Part shown: in pieces, positions 21,441 through 32,057 of the stretch
Position numbering within the stretch: position 1 is the first letter of the stretch
Layout: each line of letters begins with the position of its first letter
Source: Angustibacter luteus
Lineage (GTDB): Bacteria > Actinomycetota > Actinomycetes > Actinomycetales > Angustibacteraceae
DNA: 64,000 nucleotides
Assembly: GCF_039541115.1 (NCBI RefSeq)
Contig: NZ_BAABFP010000005.1
Location: 170,447-234,446, forward strand
Reading direction: 5' to 3'
Notes under the pieces: generated by a model
Database searches by the model: none
What the model saw: only the letters and a program-made list of their open reading frames with translations
Told to the model about the DNA's origin: nothing
Translations under genes and position numbers: made by a program

Positions 21441-22322
21441 GTGAGTCAGCACGGACGACAGCAGGGACGCCGCGTCGGCCCGGTGGTGGCCGTGGTCGCC
21501 GGCGCCGCCGCCCGGGCCGCGTCGGCGGCGCTGCGACGTCGACCCCCGGGCGGCCCGGCCCGGTGGGAGCGGACCAACCACCGGGGTGAGCCGATCAGCC
21601 TGCTCGAGGGTCCGTCCTTCGTCGCGGGTGCGGCCAAGGCACTCCTGGTCACGCCCGGACTGCCGCCACGGGCGCGCGCCGCGGCCCTGGTCGCCGGGAC
21701 GGCGGCCGGTGCGCTGGGCGCCTACGACGACCTGGCCGAGAGCGCGGTGCGCAAGGGGCTGGCGGGTCACCTGGGTGCGCTGTCCCGCGGTGAGGTCACG
21801 ACGGGGGCGGTGAAGGTGCTGGGGCTGGCGGCCAGCGGCGTCGTCGCGGCGGCCCTGGTCGGTCTCGACGACGGGACGCCGGAGCGGTCCGCGATCGGTT
21901 GGGGGGCCGACGTCCTGGTCGGTGGGGCCGTGGTGGCGGGGTCCGCGAACCTGCTCAACCTGCTGGACCTGCGACCGGGTCGGGCGCTCAAGGCCACCCT
22001 GATCGCCGGCGTCCCGCTGGCGGTGCGCGCGGGTCCCGGCGCGGGCCCGGCCGGGGCGGCCGTCGGTGCCGCCGCCGCGCTCCTGCCTGACGACCTGGCC
22101 GAGCGGGGCATGCTCGGCGACACCGGAGCCAACGCGGCGGGCGCGCTGCTCGGGGTCGCGGCGCTGGCCGCGGCCGGCCGCCGCGGCCGGCTGGCCCTGC
22201 TGGCCGCCCTGGTGGGGCTGACCGTGGCCAGCGAGCGGGTGAGCTTCACCCGGGTGATCGAGTCCACGCCGGGGCTGCGCGAGCTGGACGCGCTGGGACG
22301 TCGTCCGGCTACCGGCCCGTGA
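21441..22322 (+). CDS. MraY/WecA-like polytopic membrane protein
   Basis: A 293-residue membrane protein with about eight hydrophobic segments. Its soluble loops carry remnants of the polyprenyl-phosphate phospho-sugar transferase family: AYDDL (the DD motif), KGLAGHLGAL, NLLNLLDLRPGRALK in place of the canonical N-x-x-N-x-x-D-G, and MLGDTGAN for the GDTGS loop. MraY proper has ~320-360 residues and a different metal-binding loop, so this is a divergent or possibly non-catalytic homologue. It lies between steB and murJ and overlaps the murJ GTG by four bases, so a role in envelope synthesis or septation is likely. No specific substrate can be assigned. Confidence 0.75.
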   Translation: MSQHGRQQGRRVGPVVAVVAGAAARAASAALRRRPPGGPARWERTNHRGEPISLLEGPSFVAGAAKALLVTPGLPPRARAAALVAGTAAGALGAYDDLAESAVRKGLAGHLGALSRGEVTTGAVKVLGLAASGVVAAALVGLDDGTPERSAIGWGADVLVGGAVVAGSANLLNLLDLRPGRALKATLIAGVPLAVRAGPGAGPAGAAVGAAAALLPDDLAERGMLGDTGANAAGALLGVAALAAAGRRGRLALLAALVGLTVASERVSFTRVIESTPGLRELDALGRRPATGP

Positions 22323-23962
22323 GCGAGCCGCGATCCGGGGGCAAGAACCTGGCGCTGGGAATCGCCGGAGCGGCTACCGCGATCGCCGCGCTGACCCTGG
22401 TCACCCGCGTCGTCGGCTTCGGGCGGTGGCTGGTCTTCTCGGGGACCGTCGGGAGCTCGTGCGTGGGCTCGGCCTACGCCAGCGCCAACCTGGTGCCGAA
22501 CGTGCTGTTCGAGGTCGTGGCCGGCGGGGCGCTGGCGGCCAGCGTCGTCCCGGTGCTCTCGGCGTACCTGGTCGGCGGGGACCGGGCCGCTGCCGACCGC
22601 ACGGCGTCGGCGATGCTGTGCTGGGCCGTCGTCCTGCTGACCCCGGTCGCCCTGCTGGTGGCCGTGCTGTCCGGCCCCATCGCGCGGGCCATGCTGGACG
22701 TCGCCCAGTGCCCCGGCCAGGTGGACAGCGCCGCCCGGATGCTGGTGGCCTTCTCGCCGCAGGTCGTGCTGTACGGCGTCGGGATCGTGCTGACCGGCGT
22801 CCTGCAGGCGCATCGGCGGTTCATCGGCCCGGCGCTGGCGCCGCTGGTGTCCAGCCTGGTCGTCATCGGCGTGTACCTGCTGTTCGCCGCCGTCACCGAC
22901 CGGCCCACCGGTCCGGGCGCGACGTCCTGGCTGCCGGACCGCAACGCAGAGCTGCTGCTCGCCCTCGGCACGACGGCCGGGGTGGTCGTGCTCAGCCTGC
23001 CGCTGCTCATCCCCACCTGGCGGGCCCGGATCCGGCTGCGGCCGACGCTCCGCTTCGACCCCGGCGTGGCCCGTCGGGTGCGCCGGCTGGCAGCGGCCGG
23101 GCTCGCGGGCCTGCTCGCCCAGCAGGTGCTGGTGCTGGTCACGCTGCGGCTGGCGAACTCGCACGGCGGCACCGGCACCATCAACGTCTACCAGTACGTC
23201 CAGGCCGTCTACCTGCTGCCGTACGCGGTGCTCGCCGTCCCGCTGGCCACGGCCGCGTTCCCCAGCCTGTCCAGCCAGTTCGCCGGCGGTGACGGCCCGG
23301 CGTACGCCCGCACGCTGCTGCGCTCGACCCGGCTGGTGGTGGTGGTCTCGCTGGCCGGCGCCGCGGTGCTGGTGGCGGTCGCGCCCGCGGTAGGCGGGTT
23401 CTTCTCCGCGCTGGACGTCGCGGGGGCCGGGCTGAGCGCCATGCCCGTCGCGCTCACCGCGTTCGCCCCGGGCCTGGTGGGGTTCGCGCTCATCGCGCAC
23501 CTGGGGCGGGCCCTGTTCGCGGCCGGTCACTCGGCCTGGGCGGCCCGCTCCACCGTGGCCGGGTGGCTCTGCGCCGTCGTGCTCTCGCTGGTCCTGGTCC
23601 CCGCGCTGGGCGGCGACGGCGACGTCCAGGCCACCCTGCTCGCGCTCGGGCTGGCCAGCTCGCTCGGGATGACCGTGGCCGGCGTCGCGCTCTGGGTGGG
23701 CGCCGCCCGGGTCCGGGTCGGCGAGACGAACGCGGCCGCCGCCCTGCGGTCGTCACTGCCCGTGCTCGGGGCGTTCCTGCTCGTGGCGGTCATCGCCCTG
23801 GTGGCGGGTCGGATCATCACCGACCGGGTGCTCGATCCGGGGATCCCGGGCGCGCTGGTCGCCGGTGTGGTGGGATCGGTCCTCGCCGGCGGCGTGCTGG
23901 TGGTGGGCCTGGCGGTGGTGGACCGCGAGGACCTTCGGACACTGCTCCGTCGTGGGGCATGA
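22319..23962 (+). CDS. murJ: lipid II flippase MurJ (MviN family)
   Basis: A 547-residue MOP-superfamily exporter that moves lipid II across the membrane for peptidoglycan synthesis. Around 14 membrane helices are visible. Typical MurJ features are the N-terminal region (TLVTRVVGFGRWLVFSGTVG, residues ~25-44), NLVPNVLFEVVAGGALAASV (residues ~60-79) and the TM7-TM8 linker rich in Arg. The GTG at 22319 overlaps the upstream stop. In mycobacteria murJ is elsewhere (Rv3910), so its place here, within the steA-steB block, reflects a different lineage-specific grouping of envelope genes. Confidence 0.92.
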   Translation: MSEPRSGGKNLALGIAGAATAIAALTLVTRVVGFGRWLVFSGTVGSSCVGSAYASANLVPNVLFEVVAGGALAASVVPVLSAYLVGGDRAAADRTASAMLCWAVVLLTPVALLVAVLSGPIARAMLDVAQCPGQVDSAARMLVAFSPQVVLYGVGIVLTGVLQAHRRFIGPALAPLVSSLVVIGVYLLFAAVTDRPTGPGATSWLPDRNAELLLALGTTAGVVVLSLPLLIPTWRARIRLRPTLRFDPGVARRVRRLAAAGLAGLLAQQVLVLVTLRLANSHGGTGTINVYQYVQAVYLLPYAVLAVPLATAAFPSLSSQFAGGDGPAYARTLLRSTRLVVVVSLAGAAVLVAVAPAVGGFFSALDVAGAGLSAMPVALTAFAPGLVGFALIAHLGRALFAAGHSAWAARSTVAGWLCAVVLSLVLVPALGGDGDVQATLLALGLASSLGMTVAGVALWVGAARVRVGETNAAAALRSSLPVLGAFLLVAVIALVAGRIITDRVLDPGIPGALVAGVVGSVLAGGVLVVGLAVVDREDLRTLLRRGA

Positions 23963-23984
23963 GGTGGCCAAGGAGGCCGTGGAC

Positions 23985-25100
23985 GTGAACCAGCGCCGCC
24001 GTCGGGTCCTGCTCGTGGTGGGTCCGGTGGCCGGCGGCATCGGGGTGCACGTGAGCAGCCTCGCGCGCGGCCTGCCCGCGCACGGCTGGGACGTGACGGT
24101 CCTGACCACCCCGGCGTCGGCCTCCCGCTTCGACTTCGGCCCCGACGTGCACCCGATCTGGCCGGACCACCTCGCCTCGTCCCCGGGCCGCGTGCTCCAC
24201 CTGCGCTCGGCCGCCCGCGACGACGTCGTGGCCGCCGACGTCGTCCATGCGCACGGCCACCAGGCCGGGGTCGTCGCCCTCGGCCTGACCGGGCTGACCG
24301 GCGTCGCCCGGCGACCCGTCGTGGTGTCCTGGCACAACGCCAGCCTCGGCTCGGGCGTCGACCGCCGGGTCCGGGACCTGACCGAGCAGTGGCTGGCCCG
24401 ACGAGCGGACCTGGTGACCGGCGCGTCCAGCGACCTCGTCGACCGGGCCACCCGGCTCGGGGCGCGATCCGCCGAGCTCGCCCCTGTCGCCGCGCCGCAG
24501 GCCGGCGCGTGGTCCGGCGACCGGGACGCCGAGCGCCGCGAGGTCGCCGCCGAGCTCGGGCTGGACCCGGACCTGCCCTGGGTGCTGACCGTCTCCCGGA
24601 TCGCCAGCCAGAAGAACCTGCACGTCATCGTGGACGCCGCGGCGCGGCTCGCCGAGACGCTGCCGCACCAGTGGCTGGTCGTGGGGGACGGGGACGAGGC
24701 GCTCGCCGCCCGCCTGTGGGGACGGATCTCCGACACCGGCGCTCCCGTGCACCTGCTCGGTGCGCGGGCCGACGTGCCCCGTCTGATGGCCGTCAGCGAC
24801 GTGTTCGCGCTGGCCAGCGCGTGGGAGGCGCGAGCGCTCGTCGTCCAGGAGGCCTTTGCGGCCGGGCTGGCGGTCGTGGCGTCCCGGGCGGGTGGCCTGA
24901 CCGACCTGGTGCACGGCGTCGGCGTGCTGGTGCCGCCCGGTGACGCGGACGCGCTGGCGCACAGCGTCGGGTCGCTGCTGGCCGATCCCGAGCGCCGTCG
25001 TGCCGTCGCCGAGGCCGGCCGGGACCGCTTCGCGCTCCTCCCGGACGAGGACGACGTGCTCACCATGTGGGCCCGGACATACCAGAACCTGGCTCCCTGA
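23985..25100 (+). CDS. GT-B glycosyltransferase (family 4-like)
   Basis: A 371-residue glycosyltransferase. The N-terminal acceptor half starts RVLLVVGPVAGGIGVHVSSL, and VVHAHGHQAG carries the conserved His. The C-terminal donor half contains VLTVSRIASQKNLHVIVDA, LVVGDGDE, and the nucleotide-sugar site EARALVVQEAFAAGLAVVAS, equivalent to the E-x7-E motif. I set the start at GTG 23985 because a perfect AAGGAGG (23970-23976) lies eight bases upstream; earlier in-frame GTGs lack it. It follows murJ by 22 bases and precedes pyrG, so an envelope glycan or lipid glycosylation role is plausible. The substrate is unknown. Confidence 0.88.
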   Translation: MNQRRRRVLLVVGPVAGGIGVHVSSLARGLPAHGWDVTVLTTPASASRFDFGPDVHPIWPDHLASSPGRVLHLRSAARDDVVAADVVHAHGHQAGVVALGLTGLTGVARRPVVVSWHNASLGSGVDRRVRDLTEQWLARRADLVTGASSDLVDRATRLGARSAELAPVAAPQAGAWSGDRDAERREVAAELGLDPDLPWVLTVSRIASQKNLHVIVDAAARLAETLPHQWLVVGDGDEALAARLWGRISDTGAPVHLLGARADVPRLMAVSDVFALASAWEARALVVQEAFAAGLAVVASRAGGLTDLVHGVGVLVPPGDADALAHSVGSLLADPERRRAVAEAGRDRFALLPDEDDVLTMWARTYQNLAP

Positions 25101-25166
25101 CGCTCCCGTGAGCGTCGGCGGCGAACCCGCCGCGACCTCCTGCACCGGAACCGGCCTGCGACCTAG

Positions 25167-25172
25167 TACAGT
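25167..25172 (+). promoter_or_regulatory. -10 box for leaderless pyrG transcript (TACAGT)
   Basis: TACAGT followed by an eight-base A-rich spacer and GTG 25181. No Shine-Dalgarno is present between it and the start, so pyrG is probably translated from a leaderless mRNA. Confidence 0.55.
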
Positions 25173-25174
25173 AA

Positions 25175-27504
<2,330 letters not shown>

Positions 27505-27516
27505 TCCCGCCCCTTG

Positions 27517-27558
27517 CGTCCGAAGGGATCCCACCTCGTGGTGCGATGCCTTCGGACG
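27517..27558. terminator. bidirectional hairpin between convergent genes
   Basis: A perfect 10-bp stem (27517-27526/27549-27558) with an inner 4-bp stem (27532-27535/27540-27543). It sits between the NUDIX gene on plus and the serine-hydrolase gene on minus, abutting the latter's stop codon. It has no T-run, but its position suggests it ends both transcripts. Confidence 0.6.
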
Positions 27559-28605
27559 TCAGCCGGGGACCGGCCCGAGGTCGGGGGAGCAGACCCGCTG
27601 GCCGGACAGCGGCGACGGGTTGCCGCCGGACACCCGCCTGACCTCGGCCCAGCGCGACGACGCCACGTGCACCTTGGTGGCCGCGGTCCGCCACGACCAG
27701 CCGGAGCGGGCCGTGGCGCACACCGACCGGCTGACGACGCGGGGGGCGGCCTTGGGTCCCGCGAGCTGCTGCGCGACCCGGAGCGCCACGGTCTCCACGA
27801 GTGACATACCGGCGACCTGGCTCGGGTTGCGGTCGCTCAGCACCGTGATGACGTACCCGCTCGTGGTCCCCGCTCGGCGGACGAAGCCGGTGGAGCCGAC
27901 CCGCCAGCCGTTGCCCCGCATGGGGTAGAAGCCGTTCTTGAGGGCGACGTGCCAGCCGGCCGGAACGCCTCGGGTGATGCCCCAGCGCTGGGTCGGCGTC
28001 ACGGCGCTCAGGTAGTCCAGGGCGATGGCGCGCCCGGCCGCGCGCAGCGGGCCGCCGCCGTAGAGCAGGCCGCGGGTGACCAGCGTCCGGTCCTTCGCGG
28101 TGGTCACCGTCGCGCCGTAGGCCAGGCTCTCGGTCGTGTGGGTCGCACCCATCCGGACGTCGAAGCGGTGCATGCCGGCGACACCGCCGACCCGGCCGAG
28201 CAGGTCGGACACGGACGGGTTGTTGTAGGAGTAGGTGATCATCGGCTTGATCCGGGCTCGTTCCCACGCCGTGGGGCCGCGGCCCCGGTCCTGCGCGCGC
28301 AGCAGGGTCGCCCCCAGGACACCGGCCTTGATCACCGACGCCGTCGTCAACCGCAGGCTCGGGTGCAGGTGGTACCAGCAGCGGGTGCGGGTGTCGTAGA
28401 CCGCGGCGGTGACCCGGCGTCCCGGGTACTTCTTCGCCAGGGCCGCCGCGAACTCGGCGGTGAAGACCACCCCGCAGGACGCCGCCGCAGTGGCTGGTGC
28501 GGCTGCGGTTGCGGTGGGCGCAGCGGCCGAGGCCGGCGGGACGGGCACGAGGAGGGCGGCCCCCAGCAGGGCGCCGATCAGGGTCACGGGACGGCGAGCG
28601 CGCAC
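27559..28605 (-). CDS. secreted beta-lactamase/PBP-fold serine hydrolase
   Basis: A 348-residue exported protein. The signal peptide covers residues ~1-27 (VTLIGALLGAALLVPVPPASA). The class A-like catalytic motifs follow in order: SxxK in TTASVIKAG (~residues 85-93), SYN in ITYSYNNPS, and KNG in VALKNGFYP at the KTG position. Two Cys (NPSPLSGQRVC and VSRSVCATA) bracket a C-terminal tail of ~50 residues beyond the fold. Related actinobacterial proteins are annotated as class A beta-lactamase-related. KNG instead of K[T/S]G and the lack of a clear omega-loop Glu argue against true beta-lactamase activity. GTG 28605 is preferred over GTG 28614 because GGAGG lies just upstream at good spacing. 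Confidence 0.8.
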   Translation of the reverse strand: MRARRPVTLIGALLGAALLVPVPPASAAAPTATAAAPATAAASCGVVFTAEFAAALAKKYPGRRVTAAVYDTRTRCWYHLHPSLRLTTASVIKAGVLGATLLRAQDRGRGPTAWERARIKPMITYSYNNPSVSDLLGRVGGVAGMHRFDVRMGATHTTESLAYGATVTTAKDRTLVTRGLLYGGGPLRAAGRAIALDYLSAVTPTQRWGITRGVPAGWHVALKNGFYPMRGNGWRVGSTGFVRRAGTTSGYVITVLSDRNPSQVAGMSLVETVALRVAQQLAGPKAAPRVVSRSVCATARSGWSWRTAATKVHVASSRWAEVRRVSGGNPSPLSGQRVCSPDLGPVPG

Positions 28606-28655
28606 CTGGACCACCTCCGCGCCCGACCGTAGCGCGCGCCACGTCGGCGTGGGGC

Positions 28656-30398
28656 TCAGGCCCGGGGCAGGTCCTCTTCCCAGAACTCAGTGCCGGAGCG
28701 GGCGTCGACCTCCGTGCCGGCTCCGTGCAGCTCCACCTCGCGGGCTCGCAGCTCGACCCGACGGATCTTGCCGCTGATGGTCTTGGGGAGGTCAGCGAAC
28801 TCGATTCGCCGGATCCGCTTGTACGGCGCGAGGTGGGCCCGGGCGTGGTCGAGGATGGACGCCGCGGTGGCGGCGTTCGGCTCGTACCCGGCGGCGAGCA
28901 CCACGTACGCCTTCGGGACGGCCAGCCGGGTCGGTTCGGGGGACGGCACGACGGCGGCCTCCGCCACCGCAGGGTGCTCGATCAGCACGCTCTCCAGCTC
29001 GAACGGGCTGATCCGGTAGTCGGACGCCTTGAACACGTCGTCCGAGCGGCCGACGTACGTGATGTAGCCGTCGTCGTCCCGTCGGGCGACGTCCCCGGTG
29101 TGGTACGCGTTCTGCCGCATGGCATCCGCGTTGCGGTCGTGGTCGTCCCGGTAGCCCACCATCAGCCCGAGCGGGCGCCCGTACCGGCCGTCCAACGGTA
29201 GGCACAGCTCGCCCTCGTCGCCCTGGTCGCCGGTGACCGGGTCGAGCAGGAGCACCTCGTACCCGGGGAGCGGGCGGCCCATCGACCCCGGCTTCAGCGC
29301 CGCCCCCGGCGGGTTGCCGACCTGGGCGGTGGTCTCGGTCTGGCCGTAGCCGTCGCGCACGGTCAGGCCCCAGGCCCGTTCGACCTGCTCGATCACCTCG
29401 GGGTTCAGGGGCTCGCCGGCGCCGACGACCTCACGCAGGGGGATGGCGCCGCGGTGGGCGGCCAGATCGGCCTGGACCAGCATCCGCCACACCGTCGGCG
29501 GCGCGCAGAACGTCGTCACCCCGCACTCGGCCATCCTCGCCAGCAGCGGCTCGGCCGCGAACCGGGACTGGTTGACCACCAGCACGGTGGCCTCGGCGTT
29601 CCACGGCGCGAACAGGTTGCTCCAGGCATGCTTCGCCCAGCCGGGAGAGCTGATGTTCAGGTGCACGTCGCCGGGCTGCAGCCCGATCCAGTACATCGTC
29701 GACAGGTGACCCACGGGGTAGGACACGTGGGTGTGCTCGACGAGCTTGGGCTGGGCAGTCGTCCCTGACGTGAAGTACAGCAGCAGCGGCTCGTCGGCGC
29801 GGGTCGCGACCTCGGGGGTGAACGAACCCAGGTGCTCGAAGCTGGCCCCGTAGGACAACCAGCCGGGGACGTCGTCGCCGACCGCGATGCGGGTCCAGCC
29901 GCCGCCGACGTCGGCGAACTTCTCGGTGTCGTCCGTGCGGGCGACGACGTGCGCGACGTGACCCCGGTGCACCCGGTCCTGCAGGTCGGCCGCCCCGAGC
30001 AGGGTGCTGGCCGGGATGACGACGACGCCGAGCTTGATGCAGGCGAGCAGGGTCTCCCACAGCTCGACCTGGTTGCCCAGCATGAGCAGCAGCCGGTCGC
30101 CGCGGTCCACGCCGTGCGCCTGCAGCCAGGCGGCGAGCTGGTTGGACCGGTCCGCCATCTCCGCGTAGGTGACCTGGGTGCTCGTGCCGTCCTCCTCGAC
30201 GACCCACAGCGCCGTGCGTGGTCCCGTCTGCGGGGATCCGGCCACGACGTCGAACCAGTCCAACCCCCAGTTGAAGTGCTCCAGGCGCGGCGGGACGTAC
30301 TGCCGCATCGCGCTGTCGTAGTCCTCCCGGTCGAGCAGCAGCAGGTCCCGTGCCGCCCGGAAGGTCTCGTGGCTGTTGTCGTGCTCCGGCAAGGTCAT
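28656..30398 (-). CDS. AMP-forming acyl-CoA synthetase (medium-chain/ACSM-like)
   Basis: A 580-residue adenylate-forming enzyme activating a carboxylic acid to its CoA thioester. Motifs are LLYFTSGTTAQPKLVEHTH (the P-loop), GYGQTETT, YHTGDVARRDDDGYITYVGR and the final catalytic Lys in PKTISGKIRR. The SSPGWAKHAWSNLFAPWNA segment is typical of the acetyl/medium-chain acyl-CoA synthetase branch, so short- to medium-chain or aromatic acids are plausible substrates. ATG 30398 is the natural start; the upstream extension is Ala-rich filler. It is divergent from the lipoprotein gene across a 131-base promoter region. Confidence 0.92.
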   Translation of the reverse strand: MTLPEHDNSHETFRAARDLLLLDREDYDSAMRQYVPPRLEHFNWGLDWFDVVAGSPQTGPRTALWVVEEDGTSTQVTYAEMADRSNQLAAWLQAHGVDRGDRLLLMLGNQVELWETLLACIKLGVVVIPASTLLGAADLQDRVHRGHVAHVVARTDDTEKFADVGGGWTRIAVGDDVPGWLSYGASFEHLGSFTPEVATRADEPLLLYFTSGTTAQPKLVEHTHVSYPVGHLSTMYWIGLQPGDVHLNISSPGWAKHAWSNLFAPWNAEATVLVVNQSRFAAEPLLARMAECGVTTFCAPPTVWRMLVQADLAAHRGAIPLREVVGAGEPLNPEVIEQVERAWGLTVRDGYGQTETTAQVGNPPGAALKPGSMGRPLPGYEVLLLDPVTGDQGDEGELCLPLDGRYGRPLGLMVGYRDDHDRNADAMRQNAYHTGDVARRDDDGYITYVGRSDDVFKASDYRISPFELESVLIEHPAVAEAAVVPSPEPTRLAVPKAYVVLAAGYEPNAATAASILDHARAHLAPYKRIRRIEFADLPKTISGKIRRVELRAREVELHGAGTEVDARSGTEFWEEDLPRA

Positions 30399-30529
30399 GT
30401 CATGGACCCTCGCACCCGGCGCGGCGGCGTGCAACGGTGGACGCCCGGGACGCAGACTGGATCCTCAAGGCGGCGACGTGTCCTGTCGACGCCCATATGT
30501 CGATCTCATCCGTCCCAGGAGGCACCACC

Positions 30530-31099
30530 ATGCGCAGCCGTCACGGCTCTCACGCCGTCCTCGCCGCAGGCTGCGCAGCCCTCGCCGTCGCAGTGCTGAG
30601 CGGGTGCGGTACCGGCGACGGCGGCCAGGTGGCGGCCTCGGCCCCGGCCGCACCGAGCGCGAGCACCGGCTCCACGACCACGGACCCGCCGTCCGAGCCG
30701 GCGAGCCCGTCCCAGACCGGTGCTCCCTCGGCGACTGCCTCGGCGACGTCCACCGCATCGGCCGCGCCGTCGCCGGCGTGGCCGAAGTCGCTCGGCGAGC
30801 CCCAGCAGGGTGACCCGGTGTGGGGGGTGTACCTGGCCGTCGGCCACAGCGCTAGCGACCCGGCGGTGGAGCGGGCCCAGAAGGACGCCGCGTCCGTCGG
30901 CTACCAGGCGGTCGTCGGCGACGTCGCGTGCGACCAGGGGGCCATGGAGGCCCTCAAGCTCGACGAGTACGACTACTGGTCGGCCGCGACCCTCTACTTC
31001 GCCACCCAGCAGCAGGCCACCACCTTTGCCGCGGCCTACACCGCCAAGGTCGGCGCACCCAAGGGCGTCGCCAAGGTCAACGTGGGCTGCCTGGACTGA
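30530..31099 (+). CDS. secreted lipoprotein of unknown function
   Basis: A 189-residue lipoprotein; ATG 30530 has AGGAGG at 30517-30522. The signal peptide ends in lipobox LSGC (Cys ~26), followed by a Ser/Thr/Pro/Ala-rich linker to residue ~85. A compact C-terminal domain (WGVYLAVGHSASDPAVERAQ to KVNVGCLD) has two Cys (VACDQ and VGCLD) that could form a disulfide. I do not recognise the domain, though its repeat-sized alpha/beta pattern with GVAKVNVGC resembles SPOR-like or cell-wall-binding modules. The last 23 bases overlap psuK on the other strand. Confidence 0.75.
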   Translation: MRSRHGSHAVLAAGCAALAVAVLSGCGTGDGGQVAASAPAAPSASTGSTTTDPPSEPASPSQTGAPSATASATSTASAAPSPAWPKSLGEPQQGDPVWGVYLAVGHSASDPAVERAQKDAASVGYQAVVGDVACDQGAMEALKLDEYDYWSAATLYFATQQQATTFAAAYTAKVGAPKGVAKVNVGCLD

Positions 31100-32057
31100 G
31101 GGGGTCCTGGGGCGAACGTGCATGATCACGGGGAGGGGGAACGGGGCGGGTCCCCACCCGGGTGACCAATGCCGCGCCCGCCCGGCACCCGGCGGCCAGG
31201 GCGTCGGCCACGGCCCCGCCGTCCGACGTCACGGGGAGGGTCACGGCGAGGGTCACGGCGAGGTAGGCAGCGCAGAAGGCGTCGCCCGCGCCGGTCGAGT
31301 CGACGACGGCCCCGGACGGCGGGCACGCCGGCACGGTCACCGGGGCCGCGCCCTCGCTCGCCCACCGGGCACCGGCCCGGCCCAGCTTGAGCACCACCTC
31401 GCGGTAGTCGGCGGTGAGCCGGGCCACGGCGAGCTCGGGGTCTCGCGTGCCGACCAGGACCTCGGCCTCGTCGAGCGTGCAGAAGACGAGGTCCGTGCCC
31501 TCGGTCAGCCGGACGAACTCCTTGCCACCCAACGCCTGCAGCGGCGCGGCGCTCGCCACGTCGACCGACGTCCGCACCCCGGCGGCGCGCGCGGCGGCGA
31601 GTGCCGCGGACCCGGCGTCACGCGATCCGGGGTTGAGCAACGTGTACCCCGAGACGTGCAGCCACCCGGCGCTGGCCACGTCCCCGGCCGCCACGTCGTC
31701 GGTGGTGAGCCCGGAGTTCGCGCCGGCGTCCGGCAGCATCGTGCGCTCGCCGTCGGCGCCGACCAGCACCACGACGGTGCCGGTCGCCCGGACGTCGTCC
31801 ACGGCCACCCGCACGTCGACGCCGCCGGTGCGCAGCACCTGGACCGACTCGGTGCCGAAGGGGTCCGCGCCGACCCGGCCGACGAAGCGGACCGGCACGT
31901 CCAGCGCCGCGAGCCACGCCGCGACGTTCGCGCCCGCCCCGCCCTGGTGGGTCTGCACGTGGGCGGCGGTGTCCGAGCCCAGCGCGAGCGGGTCGTCCAC
32001 CCGCGCCACGACGTCGGTCATCACGTCCCCGATCACCAGCACCGGCGCGCCGCTCAC
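31077..32057 (-). CDS. psuK: PfkB-family kinase, probably pseudouridine kinase
   Basis: A 326-residue ribokinase-fold kinase. The N-terminal di-glycine motif is HQGGAGANVA, and the C-terminal PfkB signature is DSTGAGDAFCAAYLAV, with the catalytic Asp in GAGD. Its GTG overlaps the psuG stop by three bases (31 of the 4-base GTGA pattern), so it is translationally coupled to pseudouridine-5'-phosphate glycosidase. That is why I prefer pseudouridine kinase over ribokinase or adenosine kinase. It would supply pseudouridine 5'-phosphate for PsuG in the degradation of RNA-derived pseudouridine. The Pro-rich C-terminal tail (~20 residues) runs into the lipoprotein gene on the opposite strand. Confidence 0.85.
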   Translation of the reverse strand: MSGAPVLVIGDVMTDVVARVDDPLALGSDTAAHVQTHQGGAGANVAAWLAALDVPVRFVGRVGADPFGTESVQVLRTGGVDVRVAVDDVRATGTVVVLVGADGERTMLPDAGANSGLTTDDVAAGDVASAGWLHVSGYTLLNPGSRDAGSAALAAARAAGVRTSVDVASAAPLQALGGKEFVRLTEGTDLVFCTLDEAEVLVGTRDPELAVARLTADYREVVLKLGRAGARWASEGAAPVTVPACPPSGAVVDSTGAGDAFCAAYLAVTLAVTLPVTSDGGAVADALAAGCRAGAALVTRVGTRPVPPPRDHARSPQDPLSPGSPR

